Shown: in pieces, positions 35,340-44,955 of the stretch
Numbering within the stretch: position 1 is the first letter of the stretch
Layout: every line of letters begins with the position of its first letter
DNA from: Pseudomonas flavescens
Lineage (GTDB): Bacteria > Pseudomonadota > Gammaproteobacteria > Pseudomonadales > Pseudomonadaceae
NCBI RefSeq assembly: GCF_013408425.1
Contig: NZ_JACBYV010000001.1
Coordinates: 4,030,001 to 4,094,000, forward strand
Direction of reading: 5' to 3'
Length of the DNA: 64,000 nt
Position numbers and translations under genes: made by a program
Notes under the pieces: model-generated
What the model saw: only the letters and a program-made list of their open reading frames with translations
Told to the model about the DNA's origin: nothing
The model's database searches: none

Positions 35340-37598
35340 TTGGCGTCCAGCGAAACCATCACTTCATTGAGCAGCGCCATCGCCAACTGCGCCAAGGAAC
35401 CCATCCATATTCCCGGCAGCATCCAGCCCCAGGGATTTCTGATGGTGTTCCACGAGCAGGCGCTGACGGTACTGCAAGTGAGCGAGAACGTCGCCGAATG
35501 GCTGGGCGTGGATCCCGATCAGTTGCTGGGCCGGCATCTGGACGCATTGCTCGAAGACAGCGCCATGCTCGCCGAGCGTCTGGAGCAGCTGTCTCACGAT
35601 GAAACCACGCCATTCCACGTCGGCGACGTGCGGTTCCGTGAGGGCAGTCGCAACGGCCAGTTGATCGCCATGATGGTGCACCGCTACGACGGCGTGCTGA
35701 TCGCCGAGTTCGAGCCGACCAGCAACGTGATCGCGGCCTACAACAACCTCTATCCGGTGGTGCGCACCTTCATCGGCCATTTGCAGGACGCTGACGATGT
35801 CGACGAGCTGTGCCGCCTGTCGGTCGACGAAGTCAAACGCATCACCGGTTTCGGCCGGGTCAAGGCCTACAGCTTCGATGCCGAGGGCAATGGCCTGGTG
35901 CTCGCCGAACGTGTCGACCCGGGTTATCCGAGCTACCTCGGCCTGAGCTTTCCTGCCGCAGACATTCCGCCCCAGGCGCGCGCCCTGTACGTCGGCAACC
36001 GCATTCGGGTGATCGAGGATGCCAACTACCAGCCGTCGCCACTGCGCCCGGCGCTCAACCCGCTGACCGGCAAACCACTGGATCTGAGCTACGCCGCGCT
36101 GCGCAGCGTGTCGCCGGTGCACCTGCAGTACATGCGCAACATGCAGACCATCGCTTCGATGTCGATTTCCATCGTGGTCGAAGGGCAGCTCTGGGGGTTG
36201 ATCTCCTGCCACCATGCCGAAGCCCGCTCGGTGGGTTTCCAGACCCGCACCGCCTGTGAGCTGCTGGGGCGCATGTTGTCGCTGCAGGTCGAAGCGAAGA
36301 TCGCTCAGGCGCGCACCCAGCATCTGCTGCAGTTGCGCCAGCAGATCGTGCAGATGCTCTCTGCCATGGCCGACCGCGACAGTATCAGCGACGGGTTGCT
36401 GTCACTGCCCGATACCTTCTTGAACTTCGCCCAGGCCAGTGGGGGAGCGATCATTTCCGCGTCGCGTTGCGACCTGCTTGGGCAAACGCCGCCACGCGAC
36501 CAGGTCAACGCGCTGGTGCACTGGTTAGGTGCACGAACCGGCGAAGACCTGTTCCAGACCGACAACGTCAGTCGCGACATTCCGGAGCTGCCTGGGCTCG
36601 CCAAACATGTCGGCGGCCTGTTGGCCGTCGCCATCTCCGAGCTGCACTCGCATTACCTGATCTGGTTCAAGCCGGAGCAGACGCGCATCGTCACCTGGGC
36701 TGGCAAGCCAGAGAAGTCGATCAGCTCCAGCGGCGTGCTCAACCCGCGCAACAGCTTTGCGCGCTGGCAGGAAGACATCGGTGGTTTTTCCACCCCCTGG
36801 CACGCACAGGAACCGGAAAGCGCGCTGGAGCTGCGCAACGCGGTGCTTGGCATCGTACTGCGCAAAGCCGAGGAAATGGCCCAACTGGCCAGCGACCTGA
36901 AGAAATCCAACAAGGAACTGGAGGCCTTTTCCTACAGCGTCTCCCACGACCTGCGCGCGCCACTGCGGCATATCGCCGGTTATGCGGAGCTGCTCGGTGA
37001 TTTCGAAGGTAGCAACCTGTCGGAGCGCGGCGTGCGCTTCCTCGATCACATCAGCGAGTCGGCTCGGTTTGCCGGCACCCTGGTGGACAACCTGCTGAGC
37101 TTCTCGCAGATGGGCCGCTCGGCGTTGCGCTTCTCCGACGTCAACCTGCAGGCTCTGGTCGACTCGATTCGCGAGGAGATGAAGCCAGACTACCAAGGAC
37201 GCAACCTGGAATGGCACGTGCGACCACTACCGATGGTGATCGCCGACGCTGTGTTTCTGCACCTGGCGCTGCGCAATCTGCTGGCCAACGCCATCAAGTA
37301 CAGTCGCGATCGCAATCCGGCGGTGATCGTCATCGGCGCCCAAGAGGACGATGACGAGGTCGTGGTGTTCGTACGCGACAATGGCGTCGGCTTCAATATG
37401 GAGTACGCCGACAAACTGTTCGGGGTTTTCCAGCGCCTGCACCGCATGGAAGAATTCGAAGGCACAGGCATAGGCCTGGCCAGCGTACGACGTATAATCG
37501 AGCGCCACGATGGTAGAGTCTGGGCAGAGGGCACAATTGACCAGGGCGCCACCTTTTACTTCGCGTTACCCAAACGCCACCACCCCGCGCTTTCTTGA
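35340..37598 (+). CDS. bphP: Bacteriophytochrome histidine kinase (red/far-red light sensor)
   Basis: A 752-residue PAS-GAF-PHY-HisKA-HATPase protein. I choose the TTG at 35340 because AAGGAG lies six bases upstream; it puts the biliverdin-binding cysteine at residue 17 (IANCAKEPIHIPG), where BphPs carry it. Chromophore-pocket motifs are PAADIPPQAR (Asp kept), SPVHLQYMRNM and LWGLISCHH. The PHY tongue has NPRNSFARWQE. The kinase H-box is SVSHDLRAPLRH with His about 536, followed by NLLANAIKYS and EGTGIGLASVRRI. One oddity is IQPQG where IQPHG is usual. A haem oxygenase gene (bphO), commonly beside bphP in Pseudomonas, is absent from the window. Confidence 0.93.
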   Translation: MASSETITSLSSAIANCAKEPIHIPGSIQPQGFLMVFHEQALTVLQVSENVAEWLGVDPDQLLGRHLDALLEDSAMLAERLEQLSHDETTPFHVGDVRFREGSRNGQLIAMMVHRYDGVLIAEFEPTSNVIAAYNNLYPVVRTFIGHLQDADDVDELCRLSVDEVKRITGFGRVKAYSFDAEGNGLVLAERVDPGYPSYLGLSFPAADIPPQARALYVGNRIRVIEDANYQPSPLRPALNPLTGKPLDLSYAALRSVSPVHLQYMRNMQTIASMSISIVVEGQLWGLISCHHAEARSVGFQTRTACELLGRMLSLQVEAKIAQARTQHLLQLRQQIVQMLSAMADRDSISDGLLSLPDTFLNFAQASGGAIISASRCDLLGQTPPRDQVNALVHWLGARTGEDLFQTDNVSRDIPELPGLAKHVGGLLAVAISELHSHYLIWFKPEQTRIVTWAGKPEKSISSSGVLNPRNSFARWQEDIGGFSTPWHAQEPESALELRNAVLGIVLRKAEEMAQLASDLKKSNKELEAFSYSVSHDLRAPLRHIAGYAELLGDFEGSNLSERGVRFLDHISESARFAGTLVDNLLSFSQMGRSALRFSDVNLQALVDSIREEMKPDYQGRNLEWHVRPLPMVIADAVFLHLALRNLLANAIKYSRDRNPAVIVIGAQEDDDEVVVFVRDNGVGFNMEYADKLFGVFQRLHRMEEFEGTGIGLASVRRIIERHDGRVWAEGTIDQGATFYFALPKRHHPALS

Positions 37599-37614
37599 CG
37601 GGAAGAGGACTTGA

Positions 37615-38100
37615 ATGCTCAAACCGATTTTGTTGGTCGAAGACAACCCCCACGATCTGGAACTGACGCTGATCGCGCTGGAGCGTAGTCAACTGGCCAA
37701 TGACGTGATCGTCATGCGTGACGGCGCCGAGGCGCTGGATTATCTGTTTCGTCGCGGCGCCCATGCCGACCGCCTGCCCGGCAACCCGGCGATCATGATG
37801 CTCGACCTCAAGCTGCCCAAGGTGGACGGCTTGCAAGTGCTGGAGACGGTTCGCGAATCGTCTGAATTGCGCAGCATTCCCATCGTCATGCTCACCTCCT
37901 CGCGTGAAGGCCCTGACTTGCAGCGTGCCTACGAATTGAACGTGAACGCTTACGTGGTCAAGCCGGTCGAATTCAAGGCCTTCGTGTCTGCGATTTCCGA
38001 TCTCGGTGTATTCTGGGCGGTGCTCAACGAGCCGCCTCCTGGCTCGCTGCGTCTGCACCGACGCAGTTCAGAGACCGAGTCGGAATCCGACGGCGACTGA
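37615..38100 (+). CDS. Single-domain response regulator (Rcp1/BphR-like)
   Basis: A 161-residue CheY-like receiver, 16 bases after bphP. It has the acidic pair VEDN, the phospho-acceptor Asp in MMLDLKLPKVDG, Ser/Thr in MLTSS and Lys in VVKPVEF. Length and insertions (YLFRRGAHADRLPGNPAIMMLD) match the Rcp1-type partners of phytochromes. No output domain follows; it ends in an acidic, disordered tail. It is most likely the direct phosphate acceptor from BphP, passing the signal by protein contact. Confidence 0.92.
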   Translation: MLKPILLVEDNPHDLELTLIALERSQLANDVIVMRDGAEALDYLFRRGAHADRLPGNPAIMMLDLKLPKVDGLQVLETVRESSELRSIPIVMLTSSREGPDLQRAYELNVNAYVVKPVEFKAFVSAISDLGVFWAVLNEPPPGSLRLHRRSSETESESDGD

Positions 38101-38162
38101 CGATCAATACGCTTTCGCTTGAAGCGCGGGCCTACTCCAGACAGTAACTGACGACCCATTCC

Positions 38163-40553
38163 ATGCCGCTCGAGCCCCTGAAACTGCTGTTCATCGAAGA
38201 CAGTCCGCGTGATGCGGAACTGGCCCTGCTAGCGCTGGAACGCAATGGACTGTTGGTCGACAGCACTCTGGTCTATGACCATCAGGCGGCCGAACTCGCA
38301 CTGCAGAAAGACAGCTTCGACCTGATTCTTTCCGACTACCTGCTGCCGGGATCGTCAGGGGCTCAGGCACTGGAAGTGGCGCGCCGCCTGGCACCACAAA
38401 CGCCCTTCATTTTCCTGTCCGGTATGTTCGGTGAAGAACACGCCGTGGAGATGATGCGCCTCGGTGCCGTCGATTACGTGCTCAAGCAGAATCTGCCATT
38501 CCTGCCCAAGGCCATCGACCGGGCCATGGCCGAGGTCAACGAGCGCCATGAACGCAGGCGCGTTGAAGATACCCTGCAAGCGGTCGAAGCCCGTGCCCGA
38601 ATGGCCATTGGTGCAGCACGCATGGGCATGTGGGATTACGTGCCAGCGACCGACAGCATGATCTGGGACGAACGCTGCAGGGCGCTCTATGAGCTGGATG
38701 CGGACGATGACGTCGGCATGGCGGTCTTCTACGAGCGCTGCCACCCCGATGATCGCCTGCAGTTGCGCAAACAGGTTGCCGAAGCGCTGTCCAAAGACAC
38801 CGGCAACGAGTTCCAGGCCGAATTCCGCCTGCCCTTGAGCAATGGTAGCGAACGCTGGATTTCCGCCCGCGGTCAGGCTTTTTTCGACCAGGGCACCTGC
38901 ACGCGCTTCCTCGGTGTGCTGCATGACATCACCGAACAGAAGCAGGCCAACGAAGCCCTGCTGCGCCTCAACGACATGCTCGGTGAGCGCGTCGAGAAGC
39001 GTACCCGCGAGCGTGACCGCAACTGGGAGCTGTCTCGTGACCTGCTCGCGGTGCTGCGCTTCGACATGCATCCCAGCGCGCTCAACCCGGCCTGGGAACA
39101 AACCCTCGGCTGGTCGCGTCAGGAACTGATCCAGGGGCCGCTCTGGGAGTTGGTGCATCCCGAAGACCTCACCGACACCCTGCAACAGATCGAGCAAGTG
39201 ACCTCGGAGAACGTATCGGTACGCTTCGTCAACCGCGTGCGCCATGCCAATGGCGACTACCACTGGCTGTCCTGGATTCTGGTGCGCGACGACGACCTGC
39301 TCTACGCTGCGGTGCGCGACATCACCCATGAACGGGCGGTAGTGGAAGAGCTGGCCGCGACCAACCAGCAGTTGCGCGAACAGATCGCCGAACGCGAACG
39401 CGTCGAGGCGACCCTGCAACAGATGCAGCGCCTCGAGGCGGTCGGCCAGCTCACCGCCGGCGTTGCCCACGACTTCAACAACCTGCTGACGGTGGTGCTG
39501 ACCAGTACCAGCTTCCTGATCCGCGACCTGGAAAAGGGCAACCTGGACAAGGCCCGCAACCGTCTGCAGAACATCACCGATGCCGGCGAGCGCGGCGCCA
39601 AGCTCACCGGCCAGTTGCTGGCCTTCTCGCGGCGCCAGCGCCTGGTGCCGGAAGCGGTCAACCTGGGCGAAACCGTGCTCGGCATGCTGGAACTGCTCAA
39701 GAGCACCCTGGGCGGCAGCGTACTGATCGAAACCACGACCGAACCCGGACTGTGGCACGCACGGGTCGACCCGACGCAGATCGAACTGATCATCCTCAAT
39801 CTGGCGATCAATGCCCGTGATGCCATGGTGATAGGCGGCACGCTGCGCCTGGGCACCAGCAACGAGGTCATCACCGAGACGCCACGCCGCCCGGAAGACC
39901 CGGAGCCCGGCGACTACGTGGTGCTGTCGGTCCAGGATTCCGGTAGCGGCATGAGCGAGGCGGTGCTGGCCAAAGCCTTCGAACCCTTCTTCACCACCAA
40001 GGAGATCGGCAAGGGCTCGGGTCTTGGCCTGGCCCAGGTGTTCGGTTTTGCCAAACAGTCGGGTGGGGGCGCCCGCATCCTCACGGAAATGGGCGTTGGC
40101 ACCACGGTCAAGGTATACCTGCCGGGCCTGCGCAACGTCATACAGCCCGATGATGCCATCTCCAGCCAACCGCTACCGGTTGCCGAACATGGTGCACAAC
40201 GGACGATTCTGCTCGTCGATGACGATCCACGCGTACGCGAAGTTACCGCACTGACGCTGGACGCCCTGGGCTATCAGGTACGCGAAGCGGAAAGCGGTGC
40301 GCAGGCCCTGAGCAAGCTCGACGGCGAAATCGACCTGCTGCTGGCAGACTTCGCCATGCCAGGCATGAACGGCGCCGAACTGGCGCAGATCGCTCGCCAG
40401 CGTTACCCGGCATTGCCGGTGGTGTTCGTTACCGGCTATGCCGAACTGGGCGGGCTTGACGCCGATGAAGCCTTCATCGTGCAGAAGCCTTACCGCAGCG
40501 AAGAACTGGCGGAAAAGCTCCAGTATGCCTTCGCCAGCTGCAAGTCCAGCTGA
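38163..40553 (+). CDS. Hybrid histidine kinase, REC-PAS-PAS-HisKA-HATPase-REC
   Basis: A 796-residue soluble protein. An N-terminal receiver (FIEDSPRDAE, Asp in LILSDYLLPGSSG, Lys in YVLKQNLPF) is followed by two PAS domains (about 140-265 and 285-395), a coiled coil, a HisKA H-box ([10 protein letters not shown]), the ATPase ([27 protein letters not shown]) and a C-terminal receiver (VDDDPRVRE, Asp in LLLADFAMPGMNG, Lys in VQKPYRSEEL). A receiver at each end suits a relay hub that could take phosphate from BphP or the response regulator next door and pass it on. It lies 62 bases after the response regulator gene. Confidence 0.9.
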   Translation: MPLEPLKLLFIEDSPRDAELALLALERNGLLVDSTLVYDHQAAELALQKDSFDLILSDYLLPGSSGAQALEVARRLAPQTPFIFLSGMFGEEHAVEMMRLGAVDYVLKQNLPFLPKAIDRAMAEVNERHERRRVEDTLQAVEARARMAIGAARMGMWDYVPATDSMIWDERCRALYELDADDDVGMAVFYERCHPDDRLQLRKQVAEALSKDTGNEFQAEFRLPLSNGSERWISARGQAFFDQGTCTRFLGVLHDITEQKQANEALLRLNDMLGERVEKRTRERDRNWELSRDLLAVLRFDMHPSALNPAWEQTLGWSRQELIQGPLWELVHPEDLTDTLQQIEQVTSENVSVRFVNRVRHANGDYHWLSWILVRDDDLLYAAVRDITHERAVVEELAATNQQLREQIAERERVEATLQQMQRLEAVGQLTAGVAHDFNNLLTVVLTSTSFLIRDLEKGNLDKARNRLQNITDAGERGAKLTGQLLAFSRRQRLVPEAVNLGETVLGMLELLKSTLGGSVLIETTTEPGLWHARVDPTQIELIILNLAINARDAMVIGGTLRLGTSNEVITETPRRPEDPEPGDYVVLSVQDSGSGMSEAVLAKAFEPFFTTKEIGKGSGLGLAQVFGFAKQSGGGARILTEMGVGTTVKVYLPGLRNVIQPDDAISSQPLPVAEHGAQRTILLVDDDPRVREVTALTLDALGYQVREAESGAQALSKLDGEIDLLLADFAMPGMNGAELAQIARQRYPALPVVFVTGYAELGGLDADEAFIVQKPYRSEELAEKLQYAFASCKSS

Positions 40554-40669
40554 ATACGCAGCCTGCGACTGGTGGCAAGCCCTTGCCATCGGTCACGGCC
40601 CAACGGCGCTCCATGCACGGGTGGCGCCGTTGCGCTAGCCTGTCCCGACCACTGCTCGCGACCTAGATC

Positions 40670-42781
40670 ATGCCCTCAGAATCCTGCCTGTTTGCCGGCC
40701 AGTCCGGTGACACCGTCGATATCATCCGACGCTTCGATTGGGCCGCCACTTCGCTCGGCCCGATCAACCAGTGGCCGGACGTGCTGGTCAGCAGCACGCG
40801 CCTGATCCTCTCCTCGCCAACGCCCATCGTGCTGCTGTGCGGGCCGAGTGGCGTGCTGATCTACAACGACGCCTACGCGACCTTCGCTGGCCTGCGCCAC
40901 CCGGAAATCTTCGGTGTGCCCGCCGAGGAGGCCTGGCCGGAGATCGCCGATTGGAACCGCCACGTGATCGCCACGGGCCTGGCGGGCAAATCGATATCCC
41001 AGGAAAACCTCTACCTGCCGCTGCGCCGCCCGGGCCTGCAGGACGATGCCTGGATGAACCTGTACTTCAACCCGCTGCTCGATGCCCAGGGCAACTCGCA
41101 CGGCATGATGTGCATCGCGGTGGAAACCACCCAACAGATGGTCGCCACCCAGCAACGAGCCCAGGCCGAAGCCGAGTTGCGCGAGGCCAACGAGCGTATC
41201 GAACTGGCGCTGAATGCCGGCGCAGTGCTTGGCACCTGGGTATGGGACGTTCCCAACGACAGCGTCAGCGGCGATGAGCGATTCGCCCGGGTCTTCTCCA
41301 TCGATCCGCAGGAAGCCCGCCAGGGCATGAAGCTGGAACGCGTTACGCCGGCCATCCACCCGGACGACCGCTCCAGGGTTGAAGCCTTGATCGCGCGGAC
41401 CATGCAGACGGGCGGCGACTACCGTGCCGAATACCGCCTGCTGCAGCCAGACGGCAGTTACCGCTGGACCGAAGCGAACGGCCACTGCGAACTGGCGGCG
41501 GATGGCACACCCCTGCGTTTCCCCGGCGTGCTGATCGATATCGAAAAGCACAAGCAGACCGAATTGGCCCTGCGCCAGTTGACCCAGAACCTCGAAGAGC
41601 GTGTCAGCGAAGCGGTGCTGCAGCGCACCCAGGCCGAGGAACTGCTGCGCCAGGCGCAGAAGATGGAAGCCATCGGTCAGCTCACGGGCGGTATCGCCCA
41701 CGACTTCAACAACCTGCTGGCAGGTATTCTCGGCAGCCTGGAGCTGATCCAGCGCAAACTGCCGGCCGCTGAAAACCCGGTACTGATGAGGTTCGTCGAG
41801 GCTGCCATCGCCTCGGCCAACCGCGGCGCCTCACTGACCCACCGCCTGCTGGCCTTCGCCCGCCGTCAGTCGCTGGACATGCGTCCGGTGGAGGTCAATG
41901 CCCTGGTGCAGGCCATCAAGGAACTGCTGACCCGAACCCTGGGTGAGCAGATCAAACTGGAAATCCAGCTGGCCGAAGACCTGTGGCCGACCCGCAGCGA
42001 TGGTCATCAACTGGAAAATGCGCTGATCAACCTGGCCATCAACGCCCGTGACGCCATGCCCGACGGCGGCACGCTGCGCGTCGAGACCCGCAATACGCAG
42101 CTCAGCGAGGCGGACGCGAAGAACCACCAGGTGCCGGCTGGCGACTACCTGCTGCTGGCGGTCAGCGACACCGGCTGCGGCATGTCCCAGGAGATCATTC
42201 GCCACGCCTTCGAGCCATTCTTCACCACCAAACCGATCGGCCAGGGCACCGGCCTGGGTCTGTCGATGGTCTATGGCTTCGTGAAGCAGACCGGCGGCTA
42301 CCTGCAACTGGAAAGCCAGGTCGACCGCGGCACCACCCTGAACCTCTACCTGCCACGCTTGCACGTCGCGCCGACCGAGCCGACCCACACCGCACCGCTG
42401 CCAGCGCCACGGGGCACCGGCGAGCGGATTCTGGTGGTGGAGGATGACAAGGTGGTGCGCATGCTGATCGTCGAGGTACTCGAAGAGCTCGGCTACCAGC
42501 TGATTCAGGCTGGCGACGCGCAGAGCGCTTTGAGCCTCCTGGAACAGCACTGGCCGCTCGACCTGCTGCTCACCGATGTCGGCCTGCCCGGCATGAACGG
42601 CCGTCAGCTCGCCGACGCCGCACGCTATCGACAGCCGAACCTCAAGGTGCTGTTCGCCACCGGCTACGCCGAGGGTGCCGAGGTGCGCGACGGCTACCTG
42701 AGCAGCGGCATGGAGATGATCGCCAAGCCGTTCTCGTTCGAGGCCTTGGCGAGCAAGATCAAGACGATGCTCGAGGGCTGA
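40670..42781 (+). CDS. Hybrid histidine kinase, PAS-PAS-HisKA-HATPase-REC
   Basis: A 703-residue soluble protein with no membrane helices. Residues 1-160 are a PAS-type domain ([27 protein letters not shown]), followed by a PAS of the PAC-bearing kind ([30 protein letters not shown]). Then come the H-box [12 protein letters not shown]-box [11 protein letters not shown]-boxes GCGMSQE and [11 protein letters not shown], and a C-terminal receiver ([10 protein letters not shown], Asp in [13 protein letters not shown], Lys in [10 protein letters not shown]). It follows the previous hybrid kinase by 116 bases and may be in the same light-linked operon. The ribosome site is weak. Confidence 0.9.
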   Translation: MPSESCLFAGQSGDTVDIIRRFDWAATSLGPINQWPDVLVSSTRLILSSPTPIVLLCGPSGVLIYNDAYATFAGLRHPEIFGVPAEEAWPEIADWNRHVIATGLAGKSISQENLYLPLRRPGLQDDAWMNLYFNPLLDAQGNSHGMMCIAVETTQQMVATQQRAQAEAELREANERIELALNAGAVLGTWVWDVPNDSVSGDERFARVFSIDPQEARQGMKLERVTPAIHPDDRSRVEALIARTMQTGGDYRAEYRLLQPDGSYRWTEANGHCELAADGTPLRFPGVLIDIEKHKQTELALRQLTQNLEERVSEAVLQRTQAEELLRQAQKMEAIGQLTGGIAHDFNNLLAGILGSLELIQRKLPAAENPVLMRFVEAAIASANRGASLTHRLLAFARRQSLDMRPVEVNALVQAIKELLTRTLGEQIKLEIQLAEDLWPTRSDGHQLENALINLAINARDAMPDGGTLRVETRNTQLSEADAKNHQVPAGDYLLLAVSDTGCGMSQEIIRHAFEPFFTTKPIGQGTGLGLSMVYGFVKQTGGYLQLESQVDRGTTLNLYLPRLHVAPTEPTHTAPLPAPRGTGERILVVEDDKVVRMLIVEVLEELGYQLIQAGDAQSALSLLEQHWPLDLLLTDVGLPGMNGRQLADAARYRQPNLKVLFATGYAEGAEVRDGYLSSGMEMIAKPFSFEALASKIKTMLEG

Positions 42782-42979
42782 TCTTCAGCACCAGGGCGCG
42801 GCGCAGGCGATCGGGCCAATACGCCATCTGCAAACTCCGGGAACTCCACCACCGGCAGGCAGCCCAATATGCCAGCACGGCGGTTTTGTGGCCCCTCCCT
42901 GGTTGCCCCGCCGCAAGCGACGTCGGCAATCGCTCCCGGCCATTTCTGACCGTCTCCTCTGTTTTCCAGGAATCTGTCC

Positions 42980-43273
42980 ATGCGCGTAGAAGGCTTTTTC
43001 GAATCCCTCGGTGAGGCGTTCGGTTCGTTCATCCGCTTCATCGTCGATGCCCTGAGTGGCGTGATCGCCCTGCTGGGTGGCGCGGTGGCGAGCTTCATCG
43101 ATGGTATGTCCGGGGCGCTGGGCGTGACCCCGTCGCTGCTCAGCATCGGCGTGCTGCTGATCGGCCTGATCCTGCTCTACAGCGCCGTACGCTCGTTCAT
43201 GCGCGGCTCGGTGATCGCCGGGCTGATCTGGCTGTTCCTCGGTTTGTGGCTACTCAGCGGTCTGATTCGCTAG
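42980..43273 (+). CDS. Small inner-membrane protein of unknown function
   Basis: A 97-residue protein with AGGA upstream of the ATG. An amphipathic/hydrophobic N-terminal helix (FGSFIRFIVDALSGVIALLGGAVASFI) is followed by two strong membrane helices (LLSIGVLLIGLILLYSAV and VIAGLIWLFLGLWLLSGLI). No family is recognised. It is free-standing between the kinase block and the MFS gene. Confidence 0.65.
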   Translation: MRVEGFFESLGEAFGSFIRFIVDALSGVIALLGGAVASFIDGMSGALGVTPSLLSIGVLLIGLILLYSAVRSFMRGSVIAGLIWLFLGLWLLSGLIR

Positions 43274-43408
43274 CGCCTCGAAACATCCCGTCCTGGGCGG
43301 GGTGAACCCCGGCAGTTGCCCCTCGTCGCGGCCTGAAGCTTCTTGCATCCAAATGTTACAGAGGACGTGCTAGTCTGGGCGGCCACCGTTAGCCGCCTAA
43401 GTATTCCA

Positions 43409-44647
43409 ATGTCCGTTCATGGTCAGTTGCTGCTGCGTCATCACACGCCCTTCATTCGCTTCTGGCTGGCGCGGGTGTTCACCGCCAGTGGCTTTCAGAT
43501 GCTCACCGTGGCCATCGGCTGGCAAATGTACAGCCTCACCGGCAACGTGCTCGATCTGGGCCTGGTCGGTTTGGTGGAGTTCCTGCCGAAGATCCTCTTC
43601 ATCCTGCTGACCGGCCACGTCGCCGACCGTTTCGACCGTCGCAAGGTCGCGGCGCTGTGCCAGTGCGGCCAGGCTGCAGTCGCCATCACCCTGCTGATCG
43701 GCAGCAGCACGAGCAGCCTGACCCGCGAGATGATCTTCCTCATCGCCTTCATGATGGGCACGGCACGGGCCTTCGAGATGCCCACCACCCAGGCACTGCT
43801 GCCGAACATCGTGCCGCCCGGCCTGTTCCCTGCCGCCGTGGCCGCCTCCAGCTCGGCGATGCAGACCGCGACCATCGTCTCCCCCGCCCTCGGCGGCGTG
43901 CTCTACGCGGTGGCACCGGCCTGGGTATACGGCCCCGCGCTGGTGCTGTACATGATCGCCATGGCCCTGATGCTCAGCCTGCCGTCGCAGCAGAAGCCGC
44001 TGAAGCAGAAGATCTCGGTGGAATCGCTGCTGGCCGGCTTCCGCTTCATCCGCAGCCGCCCGGAAGTGTTCGGCGCCATCTCCATGGACATGTTCGCCGT
44101 GCTGCTCGGCGGCGCCACCGCGCTGCTGCCGGTGTTCGCCAAGGACATCCTGCTCACCGGCCCCTGGGGCCTCGGCCTGCTGCGGTCGGCGCCGGCCGTA
44201 GGTGCACTGCTGATGTCGATCTACCTGGCGCGCCATCCCATCGAGCGGCGGGTCGGCCCGGTGATTCTCGGTTCGGTGGCGATTTTCGGCGTGGCGACCA
44301 TCGGTTTCGGGCTGTCCACCTCGCTGTGGTTCAGCCTGGCGACCCTGGTGCTGCTCGGCGCGGCGGATATGGTCAGCATGGTGATCCGCGGTGCCTTCGT
44401 GCAACTGCAAACGCCGGACGAGATGCGCGGCCGGGTTGGCGCGGTGAACAGCCTGTTCATCGGCGCCTCCAACCAGCTCGGCGACTTCCGCGCCGGCGTC
44501 AGCGCCGCCTGGTTCGGCACCGTACCGGCCGTGCTGATGGGCGGCGTAGGCGCCATCGCCATCAGCGTGTTGTGGATCAAACTGTTCCCGGCGCTGTCGA
44601 GCCGCGACCGTATCCATGATCCGCTGGTGGGTGACGAAAAACCGTAA
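43409..44647 (+). CDS. MFS transporter (EntS/MFS_3-type exporter)
   Basis: A 412-residue protein with about 12 membrane helices, started at the ATG at 43409 (MSVHGQLLLRHHTPFIRFWLAR), where the family usually begins. The loop between helices 2 and 3 carries GHVADRFDRRKVAALCQ, the MFS motif A. Later parts such as IRGAFVQLQTPDEMRGRVGAVNSLFIGASNQLGDF are typical of the enterobactin-exporter-like branch. The cargo is unknown; siderophores or drugs are typical for relatives. No ligand-synthesis genes are close. Confidence 0.85.
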   Translation: MSVHGQLLLRHHTPFIRFWLARVFTASGFQMLTVAIGWQMYSLTGNVLDLGLVGLVEFLPKILFILLTGHVADRFDRRKVAALCQCGQAAVAITLLIGSSTSSLTREMIFLIAFMMGTARAFEMPTTQALLPNIVPPGLFPAAVAASSSAMQTATIVSPALGGVLYAVAPAWVYGPALVLYMIAMALMLSLPSQQKPLKQKISVESLLAGFRFIRSRPEVFGAISMDMFAVLLGGATALLPVFAKDILLTGPWGLGLLRSAPAVGALLMSIYLARHPIERRVGPVILGSVAIFGVATIGFGLSTSLWFSLATLVLLGAADMVSMVIRGAFVQLQTPDEMRGRVGAVNSLFIGASNQLGDFRAGVSAAWFGTVPAVLMGGVGAIAISVLWIKLFPALSSRDRIHDPLVGDEKP

Positions 44648-44684
44648 GGGCGGTAGAACGGCAAGAGCGGCCGGCCGGTGACAA

Positions 44685-44754
44685 TGTGGGAGTGGGCGGG
44701 GACGCCCGGCCCTCCATGCCCATGACTTTTCGCGCGAGTGGCGCGCTCCCACAG
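44685..44754. repeat. Single REP element related to the 150-bp array family
   Basis: The right side, read on the minus strand, is CTGTGGGAGCGCGCC followed by CGCGCGAAA, as in the array at 23781-25230. The left side is TGTGGGAGTGGGCGGGG. It lies between the MFS gene and the purine permease gene. Confidence 0.65.
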
Positions 44755-44799
44755 GCAGCGAGACCAACGGCCGGTATCACCACACGTTTGCCGCTACCA

Positions 44800-44859
44800 A
44801 TGCCCGGACGAATCTGTCCGTTCGGGCATGATTCCAGCCTGCAAACGAACTGCTATGAT
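44800..44859 (+). promoter_or_regulatory. Hairpin and extended -10 promoter upstream of the purine permease gene
   Basis: ATGCCCG (44800-44806) and CGGGCAT (44823-44829) close a hairpin that probably ends transcription from the MFS gene. Just after it TGCTATGAT (44851-44859) is a good extended -10 box. The permease start is about 97 bases further, leaving an untranslated leader of roughly 90 bases. I see no riboswitch-like conservation. Confidence 0.45.
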
Positions 44860-44955
44860 GCCGCGCTTTCGAGAACCGGCAATCCTTGGCATGTGAAGTG
44901 CTTCGCCTGGGTTCTGCACCTATCAACACGCGTCCGCTGCCCCTCGGAGCCCCTC

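Noticed and set aside
38355..40169. 604-codon minus-strand ORF opposite the first hybrid kinase
   Set aside because: The kinase and receiver motifs on the plus strand are decisive; this is a shadow frame.
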